Shown here one piece after another: positions 26,414 through 35,352 of a stretch of DNA of 64,000 bases (position 1 is its first letter; each line of letters begins with the position of its first letter). The notes beneath the pieces were generated by a model. The model had not been told where the DNA came from. It was given only the letters and a program-made list of their open reading frames with translations, and did not search any database. Source of the DNA: Paenibacillus tarimensis (GTDB lineage Bacteria; Bacillota; Bacilli; Paenibacillales; Paenibacillaceae). The position numbers were made by a program, and so were the translations under genes. Where the stretch lies: positions 62,001 to 126,000 of the forward strand of contig NZ_JAKGAO010000006.1 of the NCBI RefSeq assembly GCF_021532315.1, read 5' to 3'.

Positions 26414-27997
26414 ATGAACCGACTGGCGGATGAGCAAGTGGATTTTTTGCAGAGCGCGATTGCCACGCTGATTGTTCCCAACATAATGGAACGAGGGTGG
26501 GACTACTACCGCAAGCGGAAGGTAATGGTTACAGAGGTTGTGGAAGGGAATGCGGTGTACGGTGCTGTCAGCGGGGAATCTGTGTACGGTGTCATGCTGG
26601 ACGCCGATGATTTTGCTTACAGTACTTGTACTTGCCCTTATAAGGGCTATTGCAAGCATATGGCTGCTGTCTTCTTCCATTATTACGAAACAACGGGCGG
26701 GAATCCGGATGCCTGGTACATGGAATATTCCGGCAAGAAAATGCCAGCCGGCCTCAAAGGGAATGCAGTTCTGGAAGCAGCTGCCTCCAAGATAGAGGAT
26801 GCACCGGACCAAGAGTCGGGACCGTCTGCCTGGCGCGACTATTTTCAAAAGGACTACGGGGAGATATGGCGCCATTGCCGGCACTCCCTTCATCCGCTCC
26901 AGCCGGTGCTGCAGGAGCTTAAGGGTAAATCCAAGCTGTGGTCCGAACCGCTCCGACGGGTACACTGGCTGCATGTTATAACCTTTGTGCTGGAGCAGGT
27001 TGAGTTGGCCTATGCTTCAACAGATGCTTATAACCGCTACTATTACGAGATGTCGTTCAGCCGTTCCGTGGATCCCTGGATCGCTCACTTTAATGAGCTC
27101 GTCACGGAGCTGAAACCAGTCGAAATGACTGTGGAGGAACGGGAATGGATCGACAGCCTGAATAATTTATTGCGCCGGAATGCACTCAATGCTTCTTTTA
27201 CCCTTCTTAGATGGGATTACATGCTGCATGTATTATGGAAGCACCTTGCCGGGAACCCGGAGCTCGCTGCTGCAGAGCGTGTATCGCTCGACAAGCTGCT
27301 GGCAGACAAAGGCTGGGATGAGAGGCAGCGGTCGGTGCTGCAGGCGGCTAAAGCACAGCTCAGCTACCGGGATGGTGATGATGTGGGGGCCATTAAGCTG
27401 CTGGAGGACACGCCATTTGAACGCACCTCACTCTTTATTTACGAATTTGCGGAGCAGCGGCTTAAGGCCCGACACAAGGAAGGATTGATCCGCTGGCTTG
27501 ATTTTATCGGAAGCAAGCTGGCTGACTGCCGTAATTCCACGATGCTGAGGCCTTTTATGAGGCTTTGCCGCGAGGCAGATCAGAGCTGGCCGGACTCGGG
27601 ACGCTGGCTGGATATGATGACACAGCATCTGCCATATTCGTATGCTGAACTGTCGTCCCATCTGTTGGAGCGGGGCAAATATGAGGAATGGGCTGACCTT
27701 CAGCTTCTGCTGACCGTCCGGCCGGATGAGCTGGATGTGCAGGATATCAGGGAGGTGGCCAAGTCGGCACCGTCCACCCTGCTCCCGCTCTATCACCAGG
27801 CGGTTGATGACTCTATTCAGACACGTAACCGTCAGGGGTATAAGACAGCAGTTAAGCTGCTTAAACGACTTGAGAAACTATACAATTCAAGTGATCGAAG
27901 CCATGTGTGGAAACGGTATATCACTTATCTGCATACGAAGCATTCCAGGCTTCGGGCCCTGCAGGAAGAATTGAAGAAAGGGAAGCTGGTGCCATGA
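26414..27997 (+). CDS. ywqB: SWIM zinc-finger protein (YwqB-like)
   Basis: A 527-residue protein with a SWIM zinc finger near the N terminus: CTCPYKGYCKH, giving the Cys-x-Cys-x5-Cys-x-His pattern (Cys72, Cys74, Cys80, His82). The rest is helical, without a recognised catalytic motif. The gene overlaps the next one, which encodes an SNF2 ATPase, by four bases (ATGA). The same SWIM/SNF2 pairing is found as ywqB-ywqA in B. subtilis. It probably acts as a nucleic-acid or protein adaptor for the ATPase. ATG at 26414 is chosen for the GGGGGTAGG 7 bp upstream; in-frame starts at 26363 and 26375 are possible. Confidence 0.85.
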   Translation: MNRLADEQVDFLQSAIATLIVPNIMERGWDYYRKRKVMVTEVVEGNAVYGAVSGESVYGVMLDADDFAYSTCTCPYKGYCKHMAAVFFHYYETTGGNPDAWYMEYSGKKMPAGLKGNAVLEAAASKIEDAPDQESGPSAWRDYFQKDYGEIWRHCRHSLHPLQPVLQELKGKSKLWSEPLRRVHWLHVITFVLEQVELAYASTDAYNRYYYEMSFSRSVDPWIAHFNELVTELKPVEMTVEEREWIDSLNNLLRRNALNASFTLLRWDYMLHVLWKHLAGNPELAAAERVSLDKLLADKGWDERQRSVLQAAKAQLSYRDGDDVGAIKLLEDTPFERTSLFIYEFAEQRLKARHKEGLIRWLDFIGSKLADCRNSTMLRPFMRLCREADQSWPDSGRWLDMMTQHLPYSYAELSSHLLERGKYEEWADLQLLLTVRPDELDVQDIREVAKSAPSTLLPLYHQAVDDSIQTRNRQGYKTAVKLLKRLEKLYNSSDRSHVWKRYITYLHTKHSRLRALQEELKKGKLVP

Positions 27998-30924
27998 GCG
28001 GGACGACGAGTATCCGGGCATGCAGCCTGGATGGATTGTGGCTGACGGGAGAGGGAGTATGGCTCACTGCAGATGACTGGCATGGGACAGTTGAACGGCT
28101 GAGGAAGGCCCTGTTTGGCTGGCACAGCGGCTCTTGGTTTGGCGAGCAGATAACCAAAAAGATTAATTTGCATACCGAAGGCCTTCTGCTTAGCCCCTTA
28201 ATGGCGGTTGATTATTTGTCAGATCCGAAGCCGGTTCACCTGCTCGAGGTGGAATGGAGCGAAAGGCTGACGGTTCTAAGGGATGCCGCAGTTTGGATTC
28301 GCAGTGCCATGATGAATGGCTGGATTGCTCCGGACCTTCAGCATTGGTCGCAGGGAGACAGAGCTTGGAAACCCGCACCTCCCGAGGACAATCCTGCTGC
28401 AGCTGAACAATGGCAAAGGATTCTGCAACGGGCAGAGCCGCTTCAGCTTGAAGGCATAAGCAATTGGCTCAGCGAAGCGCTGGAGGAGCTGTTTGCTGCC
28501 GATGAAGAAGCCGGTGATGCGCTTCGAAGCCTCTTGGTAAGAACAGGCGCGGAGCTTTCGGGAAGGTCGGCGGCGGACGAAGATGACTGGCTGGTCGCCA
28601 TCGGCTGGAAATCTGACGAGACCCCGTTTCGGATCGCCCTCCAGCTGCTTGAGCCGGATGAGGAAGAACAGTGGCGGCTGGCTGTGCATCTGCAGGACAG
28701 GGAGCATACGGAGCGGTCATTTATTCTTCGTGAGCGGACTTCTGCTGTGAGCGGAGCATCTGGTCCGGACAGCTGGCCGGGTCTTGAGGCTTGCCCGTCA
28801 TCTTGGAAGCCATGGTTATCACAACGGCTGGAAAAGGAAGAGGACAAGTGGCTGGCCGTGCTGCCCGAGCTGGGTAATCCTGCTCACCCCGGCATGATCC
28901 GGCTCACTGTTACAGAGCAGGAGGCTTGGGAGTTTCTCCAGCACGGAAGCCTGAAGCTCCTTCAGGCCGGATGTGCAGTCATGCTGCCGTCCTGGTGGGA
29001 ATCGGTGCGTACCCGGCGAATCCGGCTTAAGGCGAAGGTCAAATCATCCGTCGGCTCCGGCGCACAGCCTATGTTCGGGTTGAATCAAATTGTACAGTTT
29101 GACTGGAAGCTTGCTGTAGGCCATCTGGATTTGACGGAAGAGGATTTCAGCAGGCTTGCGGCGGAAAACCGCAGGCTGCTCAAGATCGGCGGAGAATGGG
29201 TACATCTTGATCCTAAGGATATCCAGCTTGTTAAGTCCTGGATTAAGAAAGCCGGGAAATCGAAAGGCATGACCTTCCGAGATGTGCTCGAATGGCATCT
29301 GCGGGGGGAACACCCGATTGAAGAGGGAGAAGGCACGGAAGATAACGGTATGGCAACAGCTGTCATCGAGCTTAATGAGCATCTGGCTGCCTGGATTGAT
29401 CAGCTGCAGCACGCTGCCGGTCTGCCGCCTGTGAATAAGCCGCGATCCTTTGTCGGCGAACTCCGGCCGTATCAGCTTGAGGGTGTATCATGGCTTGCCT
29501 TTCTCCGAAGGTTCGGCCTTGGGGGCTGCCTCGCAGATGATATGGGGCTAGGCAAAACGGTCCAATTCACCGCTTATTTACTCCATGTCAAGGAGCAGCT
29601 TGCTGAAGCGGGGGGGGTTACGGAATCAGAACCCGCTCTCCTTATTTGTCCTACCTCGGTTATCGGCAACTGGGAGAAGGAGCTGGAGCGGTTTGCGCCT
29701 GATCTCTCTGTATATGTACATTATGGGCCTCGGAGGTTGAAGGGAGAGGCCTTCCGGGAAGCGGTAAGCGGTGTGGATCTTGTTCTGACCTCTTATGCGC
29801 TTGCTCCCTTAGATGAAGAAGAGCTCAAGATGGTCGAATGGGATGCCCTCTGTCTGGATGAAGCCCAAAATATTAAGAATGTCTATACAAAGCAGTCATC
29901 GGCAATCCGCAGGTTGCCTGCCCGGCACCGGATCGCCTTGACGGGGACGCCGATGGAGAACCGGCTGACGGAGCTGTGGTCGATCCATGATTTTATGAAT
30001 CCCGGATATCTCGGCAGCCTGGGAGAATTCCGCAGCCAGGTCGTACAGCCAATTGAGCGTTCACGCGATGAATCCCTGATCCGCCAGCTGCAGCAGTGGG
30101 TAAAGCCCTTTATGCTGCGGCGTCTGAAGAAGGACCCGGCTATACAGCTGTCTCTGCCGGATAAGAACGAGGCAAAGACCTTTGTATCACTGACGGCCGA
30201 GCAGGGTGTCCTGTATGAGAATACGGTCAATGAGCTGCTTGAAGGCCTGGATGATCTGTCACCTATGAAGCGCCGGGGCCTGATTCTGGCAACCTTGACC
30301 AGGCTGAAACAGATATGCAATCATCCCTCTCTGCTGCTGGGAGATATGCCGGGAGGCCCGGCCTCCTGGGAGGCAGGCCGCTCGGGCAAGGTGGTCCGGC
30401 TCTTGGAGATGGTGGAAGAGCTGGCGGCCGAGGAAGACCGCTGTCTGATTTTCACCCAATTTATTGATATGGGATCCATGATCAAAGCCAAGCTGGAAGA
30501 GAAGCTGGGCATGCCTGTTCCCTATCTTCATGGCGGGGTAGCGAAGAAAGATCGTGATGCTATGATTGAAACCTTCCAAGACACTTCCAAGCCGGGCTGT
30601 GCTTTCGTGCTTTCCTTGAAGGCTGGAGGAACGGGGCTGAATTTGACAGCAGCCAACCATGTCTTTCATTTTGACAGATGGTGGAACCCTGCAGTTGAAA
30701 ACCAGGCGACAGACCGTGCATTCCGGATCGGACAAACGAAGGATGTACAGGTTCACAAATTCGTTACTATCGGTACGCTTGAAGAGCGCATTGACGACAT
30801 GCTGACCCGGAAGCAATCGATGAACGATCAGGTGGTCGGGCAGTCGGAGGGCTGGATAACGGAGCTTGATAAGGATGAACTGAAGGCATTGTTCACACTG
30901 CGCAAAACATGGTTCGACGGTTAA
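27994..30924 (+). CDS. ywqA: SNF2-family DNA translocase/helicase (YwqA-like)
   Basis: A 976-residue Swi2/Snf2 ATPase. The N-terminal half includes the bacterial SNF2-associated region (DLTEEDFSRLAAENRRLLKI). The motor core has Walker A DDMGLGKT (Lys521), DEAQ box DEAQNIKN, motif III LTGTPMENR, and the second RecA lobe with SLKAGGTGLNL and ATDRAFRIGQ. Such enzymes translocate on double-stranded DNA and remodel protein-DNA complexes. ATG at 27994 overlaps the stop of the SWIM gene, so the two are translationally coupled and likely act together. Confidence 0.94.
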   Translation: MSGTTSIRACSLDGLWLTGEGVWLTADDWHGTVERLRKALFGWHSGSWFGEQITKKINLHTEGLLLSPLMAVDYLSDPKPVHLLEVEWSERLTVLRDAAVWIRSAMMNGWIAPDLQHWSQGDRAWKPAPPEDNPAAAEQWQRILQRAEPLQLEGISNWLSEALEELFAADEEAGDALRSLLVRTGAELSGRSAADEDDWLVAIGWKSDETPFRIALQLLEPDEEEQWRLAVHLQDREHTERSFILRERTSAVSGASGPDSWPGLEACPSSWKPWLSQRLEKEEDKWLAVLPELGNPAHPGMIRLTVTEQEAWEFLQHGSLKLLQAGCAVMLPSWWESVRTRRIRLKAKVKSSVGSGAQPMFGLNQIVQFDWKLAVGHLDLTEEDFSRLAAENRRLLKIGGEWVHLDPKDIQLVKSWIKKAGKSKGMTFRDVLEWHLRGEHPIEEGEGTEDNGMATAVIELNEHLAAWIDQLQHAAGLPPVNKPRSFVGELRPYQLEGVSWLAFLRRFGLGGCLADDMGLGKTVQFTAYLLHVKEQLAEAGGVTESEPALLICPTSVIGNWEKELERFAPDLSVYVHYGPRRLKGEAFREAVSGVDLVLTSYALAPLDEEELKMVEWDALCLDEAQNIKNVYTKQSSAIRRLPARHRIALTGTPMENRLTELWSIHDFMNPGYLGSLGEFRSQVVQPIERSRDESLIRQLQQWVKPFMLRRLKKDPAIQLSLPDKNEAKTFVSLTAEQGVLYENTVNELLEGLDDLSPMKRRGLILATLTRLKQICNHPSLLLGDMPGGPASWEAGRSGKVVRLLEMVEELAAEEDRCLIFTQFIDMGSMIKAKLEEKLGMPVPYLHGGVAKKDRDAMIETFQDTSKPGCAFVLSLKAGGTGLNLTAANHVFHFDRWWNPAVENQATDRAFRIGQTKDVQVHKFVTIGTLEERIDDMLTRKQSMNDQVVGQSEGWITELDKDELKALFTLRKTWFDG

Positions 30925-30951
30925 GGACAGGGAAAGCGAGGTGCCGTTGTG

Positions 30952-31161
30952 ATGAAGGATGAGGATAGCGGCGGATTTACACAATCGGAGGGCCGGCAAA
31001 TCCCTGACCGGTTGAGCAGCAGGATTAAGGAAGAAAGCGGAGCTGAAGCGGACCCGGCCGAGGAAAAAACGAATAAGCCAGCCGGGGGAACCGGAGCAAG
31101 TGAGGACTGGCAGAAGCTGTTTGCAGCGATCCGCAGGGGTATGGACCGGCTTCGTGAGTAG
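30952..31161 (+). CDS. Small hydrophilic protein downstream of the SNF2 gene
   Basis: A 69-residue, highly charged frame (Glu, Lys, Asp-rich) ending in a short amphipathic helix, DWQKLFAAIRRGMDRLRE. It starts 27 bp after the SNF2 gene with a weak GAGGTG site, using GTG at 30949 or ATG at 30952. A terminator follows it directly, so it is probably the third gene of the SWIM/SNF2 operon. No family was recognised, and it could be a chance frame. Confidence 0.5.
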   Translation: MKDEDSGGFTQSEGRQIPDRLSSRIKEESGAEADPAEEKTNKPAGGTGASEDWQKLFAAIRRGMDRLRE

Positions 31162-31175
31162 GCAGTTAACATTAG

Positions 31176-31225
31176 AACGGCAGATCTGTTCATCGTAACG
31201 ATGTCCCGATCTGCCGTTATTAGTT
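31176..31225. terminator. Bidirectional terminator
   Basis: AACGGCAGATC (31176-31186) pairs with GATCTGCCGTT (31208-31218), with an inner ATCGT/ACGAT pairing. It lies between convergent genes. Confidence 0.85.
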
Positions 31226-31990
31226 TTAATGAAAGCTATCCCAGGCTTGTTTGCCAATTAGCAGGATGGTAACCATGATGAACAAGGGACGGATATAGGA
31301 AGAGCCTTTGCGGATTGCGAGCCGGGAACCGACTAAGGCACCTGCGATCATGGCAACCCCCATGATGATACCAATCATATAATTGACCGAGCCCATTAGG
31401 ATAAAGGTCATCAGGCTTGCCGCATTGCTGGTGAAGTTCAACACCTTTGCATTTCCAGCTGCCGTTACAAAATCAAAACCCAGGAAAAGAAATGCGAAAA
31501 TCAGGAATGAACCGGTACCAGGTCCAAAAAAGCCGTCATAAAAGCCGATAGCAAACGCAGCTAGGATACTCAGCGCACGGGTCTTGTTCGTCAAGCCTGC
31601 ATATGTCGATATACTTCCCCAGTCTTTCTTCAGCAGGGTATAAAGGGTAACCCCAATCAGCAGCACAATGACAGCGGGCTTCAGCAGGGACACCGGAACA
31701 TGCCGGACCGTATAAGTGCCCAGCACAGCTCCTGTTAATGAGAACGGAATGAGATACTTCACGACGCTGTAATCGATTTTGCCTGAACGCGCAAACGTAA
31801 TTGTGCTTGTTAGGGAAGACATTGTGGAGGCCAGCTTGTTCGTACCAAGCACTACCGGTACCGGCAGGCCGGTTAACAGCAGCGCGGGTACGGAAATTAA
31901 TCCGCCGCCCCCAACCACCGAATCAAAAAAAGCAGCTAAAAACCCTAGCAGAAAGATCATCACAATGATTTGTAAGCTTATATCAACCAT
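31226..31990 (-). CDS. TSUP family membrane permease (TauE/SafE type)
   Basis: A 254-residue membrane protein with seven to eight helices. The typical first-repeat block AFFDSVVGGGGLISVPAL and the second-repeat block GFYDGFFGPGTGSF mark the TauE/SafE anion exporter family. Members move sulfite, sulfoacetate or other organosulfur anions; the substrate here is unknown. GGAGG lies 7 bp before the ATG. It is 16 bp downstream of the deoxynucleotidase gene on the same strand and is probably cotranscribed with it. Confidence 0.92.
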   Translation of the reverse strand: MVDISLQIIVMIFLLGFLAAFFDSVVGGGGLISVPALLLTGLPVPVVLGTNKLASTMSSLTSTITFARSGKIDYSVVKYLIPFSLTGAVLGTYTVRHVPVSLLKPAVIVLLIGVTLYTLLKKDWGSISTYAGLTNKTRALSILAAFAIGFYDGFFGPGTGSFLIFAFLFLGFDFVTAAGNAKVLNFTSNAASLMTFILMGSVNYMIGIIMGVAMIAGALVGSRLAIRKGSSYIRPLFIMVTILLIGKQAWDSFH

Positions 31991-32006
31991 ACGTAATCCT
32001 CCGGCC

Positions 32007-32621
32007 TTATGACTCAGATAACTCGTCCAGCGTTCGGCCGAAGCTTGGTGCCATATGAGTTAAAAACCATTCTATTTCGGGCATATCCAAATTTTGCAGG
32101 GCCAGCTCAGTCTGACCCTTGGCTACGGCAAACTCACGGTTGCCCGCTGACAGCTCGGACATGCATTTTAAATAGGCATCCAGCAGGTCGGCGGCCTTCA
32201 GATAAACAGACAGCTCCTGCATCTCCTTGTCGTACCGTCCCTCAGCCTCAAGCTGCTTGGCACAGAGTAGAGGGGAGTATGCCGGCTGCAGCGGCTCCGG
32301 TACCATGGCGAGCAGCCTCTCGGCGGCGAGTGCTTCAATTTCCCTGAAGCTTGTCAGCATCTTGGGGTTATGATGCTTGACCGGGGTGGGAATGTCCCCT
32401 GTGAACACCTCGGTTGCATCATGGAACAGTGCCATCGTCACTACGCGGTCAGCGTTCAGCTGCTTGCCGAATACGCGGTTGCCGATCTCACATAGCATGT
32501 GGGCCAGAAGACCGACATGATAGGAATGCTCGGCCACCGATTCTCGGGTAGTATTGCGCATGAGACTCCAGCGTTCAATGTAGCGCAGTCTGTACATGTA
32601 AGCATAAAAATGGCTTTCCAA
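32007..32621 (-). CDS. yfbR: HD-domain 5'-deoxynucleotidase (YfbR-like)
   Basis: A 204-residue HD phosphohydrolase. The metal-binding residues are visible in VAEHSYHVG, LFHDATEVFTGDIP and KAADLLDAY, the pattern of YfbR, which dephosphorylates deoxyribonucleoside 5'-monophosphates. The length matches E. coli YfbR (199). TTG at 32621 is the start, with AAGGAG 9 bp upstream. Confidence 0.9.
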   Translation of the reverse strand: MESHFYAYMYRLRYIERWSLMRNTTRESVAEHSYHVGLLAHMLCEIGNRVFGKQLNADRVVTMALFHDATEVFTGDIPTPVKHHNPKMLTSFREIEALAAERLLAMVPEPLQPAYSPLLCAKQLEAEGRYDKEMQELSVYLKAADLLDAYLKCMSELSAGNREFAVAKGQTELALQNLDMPEIEWFLTHMAPSFGRTLDELSES

Positions 32622-32739
32622 GTTATCGCTCCTTCTTGCGGGACCCTTCCAGGAAGGGAAACAGTAATGCGGATAAACCGCTTTCTATGCTATTATATAG
32701 CTAATGAATGGATGCTACCAGAGAGGAGCCAATCGTAAC

Positions 32740-34296
32740 GTGATGCAAAATTTTGAACAAAGCGTTTACAAGCTCATTGTAGAGACGTCCACAAACCTGC
32801 CGGGCGATGTCCGTCAGGCGATCAAACGGGCACAGGAGGCAGAAGACCGGGCAACCAGGTCGGGGCTGTCCCTGTCCACCATAGCCTCTAATATCGAAAT
32901 GGCTGAGACTAATATTTCTCCGATCTGTCAGGATACCGGCATGCCCACGTTTGTCGTGCACACCCCGGTCGGGGCGAACCAGCTTATCATGAAGCAGCAA
33001 ATCCGGAACGCGATTGCACAGGCAACGAAGGACGGCAAGCTGCGTACCAATTCCGTTGATTCGCTTACCGGTGCCAACACCGGGGACAACCTGGGTCCCG
33101 GTACTCCGGTGATCCATTTTGAGCAGTGGGAGAAGGATACAATAGATGTCCGTCTGATTCTGAAAGGCGGAGGTTGTGAAAACAAGAATATTCAATACAG
33201 CCTTCCGGCAGAGCTTGAAGGGCTCGGTAAGGCAGGAAGAGATCTGGACGGAATCCGCAAGTGTATTATGCATGCCGTATATCAGGCCCAGGGCCAGGGA
33301 TGCAGCGCTGGATTTATTGGTGTCGGCATTGGCGGTGATCGGACGACCGGCTACGAGCTGGCTAAGCAGCAGTTGTTCCGCCGGACGGATGATACGAACC
33401 CGATCCCAGAGCTGCAGAAGCTTGAAGATTACGTAATGGAGCATGCTAACCAGCTGGGAATTGGCACTATGGGCTTCGGCGGACAGGTGACTTTGCTCGG
33501 CTGCAAGGTAGGCGTCATGAACCGCCTGCCCGCAAGCTTCTTCGTGTCTGTAGCCTACAATTGCTGGGCGTTCCGCAGACAGGGTGTGCTGCTTGACGCG
33601 GAGACCGGAGATATCATTGAATGGGTGTACCCGCAGGGCAGTGAGCTCCCGATGAAGGATGAGCCGGCGGTGAGCAAGGCGGCAGATACAGCAGCTCCAA
33701 GCACAGCAGAACGCCGTGAAGTCCGATTGAAGATGCCGCTTAGCGAAGAAGAGGTCCGGTCACTGCGTGTAGGTGACATCGTGATTCTAGATGGCGAAAT
33801 GCACACAGGCCGGGATGCGCTGCACAAGTATCTGATGGACCATGACTCGCCGGTTGACCTGAACGGCGCCGTTATTTATCATTGTGGACCGGTTATGCTG
33901 AAGGACGAACAGGGCTGGCAGGTGAAGGCGGCCGGACCGACGACCAGTATCCGCGAGGAGCCTTACCAAGGCGATATCATCAAGAAATTCGGCATCCGCG
34001 CCGTGATTGGCAAGGGCGGTATGGGAGCTAAGACACTGGCTGCGCTTCAGGAGCATGGAGCCGTCTACTTGAATGCAATAGGCGGTGCAGCACAGTATTA
34101 TGCGGAATGCTTCAAGCAGGTCAACGGCGTTGATTTCATGGAATTCGGCATTCCGGAGGCGATGTGGCATCTGCAAACCGAAGGCTTCGCGGCCATCGTG
34201 ACGATGGATGCTCATGGCAACAGCCTGCATGCCGATGTCGAGAAGGATTCCTTTAACAAGCTGGCACAGTTCAAGGAACCGGTCTTCACATCTTGA
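32740..34296 (+). CDS. Class I (iron-sulfur) fumarate hydratase
   Basis: A 518-residue fumarase of the FumA/FumB type, combining the TtdA-like alpha domain and the TtdB-like beta domain in one chain. Candidate 4Fe-4S ligands are Cys in CQDTGMP, GGGCENKN and GQGCSAGF. The C-terminal half has the swivelling-domain motif HCGPVM and KGGMGAKT. It catalyses fumarate to malate in the citric acid cycle. GTG at 32740 has GAGGAG 11 bp upstream; ATG at 32743 is the alternative. Most Bacillus species rely on class II FumC, so this oxygen-sensitive form may be an addition. Confidence 0.93.
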   Translation: MMQNFEQSVYKLIVETSTNLPGDVRQAIKRAQEAEDRATRSGLSLSTIASNIEMAETNISPICQDTGMPTFVVHTPVGANQLIMKQQIRNAIAQATKDGKLRTNSVDSLTGANTGDNLGPGTPVIHFEQWEKDTIDVRLILKGGGCENKNIQYSLPAELEGLGKAGRDLDGIRKCIMHAVYQAQGQGCSAGFIGVGIGGDRTTGYELAKQQLFRRTDDTNPIPELQKLEDYVMEHANQLGIGTMGFGGQVTLLGCKVGVMNRLPASFFVSVAYNCWAFRRQGVLLDAETGDIIEWVYPQGSELPMKDEPAVSKAADTAAPSTAERREVRLKMPLSEEEVRSLRVGDIVILDGEMHTGRDALHKYLMDHDSPVDLNGAVIYHCGPVMLKDEQGWQVKAAGPTTSIREEPYQGDIIKKFGIRAVIGKGGMGAKTLAALQEHGAVYLNAIGGAAQYYAECFKQVNGVDFMEFGIPEAMWHLQTEGFAAIVTMDAHGNSLHADVEKDSFNKLAQFKEPVFTS

Positions 34297-34333
34297 GCCG
34301 TATGGAATCTGCCGTAGAGAAAGTAGTGATTGC

Positions 34334-35311
34334 ATGAGACGGTTCGGGCTGGCCTTCAACCGTATATTTGAACAATGGATGTTTCTGTTGATCCCTGGAA
34401 CTTTGCTCCTGGGATTTCTTTTTGCCGGGCATCTGCTGAGGTTTGTGGGAACCGTTCCCTATCTGTTTGCCTTCGTCACCTTCACGATGGGCCTTGGCTG
34501 CGGCTTCAAAGAGCTGGCGCATGTGTTCCGGAGGCCGCTGCCGATGGCATGGACGCTGCTGATCGCACATCTGGCCCTTCCGCTCGCTGCATATGGACTC
34601 GGCAGCATGCTGTATGGAGCGGACTCGCCGTATGTCGTTGGCCTCGTACTTTTTGCCCTAATCCCACTTGGTGTCTCGTCTGTAATCTGGGTGGGGATGT
34701 CAGGAGGCAGTGTGCCGATGATTCTGAGTCTCGTTGTTATTGATTCCCTGTTAAGTCCGCTGGTCGTACCGGCAGGCATCCGCTTGTTCTTCGGTACTGC
34801 AGTCGATGTACATACGTCTCAGATGATGATGGATCTGCTGCTCATTATTGTGCTTCCGACTGCCGCGGGTGTGCTGCTGAACCAGCTGACGGGCGGGCGT
34901 ATCACGCCGGCTGTGAAGCCGGTTACAGCTCCGGTCTCGAAGCTGTGCTTTGTCGCTGTGGTGGCGCTTAATGCTGCAGCAATTGAGCCTCATGTGTCCG
35001 CTCTTCAGTCGGACATGCCGAAGCTTGTCCCCGTAGTCGTTCTGCTGGTAGGAATCTGCTATGCAGCGGGATTCTTCGGGATCAAGCCGCTCGGCAGCCG
35101 GGAGCTGGAAGCGACGGTTTCCTATGCGACAGGCATGCGTAATATATCTCTTGGTATCGTGCTGGCGCTTGGCTATTTCAGCCCGCTGGCAGCTGTTCCT
35201 GTCGTACTGGCCATTCTGATACAGCAGCCGGTGGCTACACTTCACCATTACGCTTTACAAAAACTTCATAAAGCGAAATCTGGCGAAACTGTACCCCGGC
35301 AGGTACGATAG
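34334..35311 (+). CDS. BASS-family transporter (bile acid:sodium symporter-like)
   Basis: A 325-residue protein with nine to ten helices and BASS landmarks: FTMGLGCGFKEL, the central GVSSVIWVGMSGGSVPM, and ATGMRNISLGIVLA near the C terminus. In bacteria the family imports organic acids such as pantoate or pyruvate with sodium. It starts 37 bp after the fumarase gene on the same strand, which suggests a shared transcript and possibly an organic-acid substrate. The ribosome binding site is weak. The two-component genes follow 41 bp downstream. Confidence 0.85.
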   Translation: MRRFGLAFNRIFEQWMFLLIPGTLLLGFLFAGHLLRFVGTVPYLFAFVTFTMGLGCGFKELAHVFRRPLPMAWTLLIAHLALPLAAYGLGSMLYGADSPYVVGLVLFALIPLGVSSVIWVGMSGGSVPMILSLVVIDSLLSPLVVPAGIRLFFGTAVDVHTSQMMMDLLLIIVLPTAAGVLLNQLTGGRITPAVKPVTAPVSKLCFVAVVALNAAAIEPHVSALQSDMPKLVPVVVLLVGICYAAGFFGIKPLGSRELEATVSYATGMRNISLGIVLALGYFSPLAAVPVVLAILIQQPVATLHHYALQKLHKAKSGETVPRQVR

Positions 35312-35352
35312 AACGAAGGCAGTGTAACTAGAAGAAGGCAGGTAAACAAAGA

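Noticed and set aside
30259-31257. Minus-strand frame of 332 codons over the SNF2 3' end
   Set aside because: Antisense to conserved helicase motifs and crosses a strong terminator.
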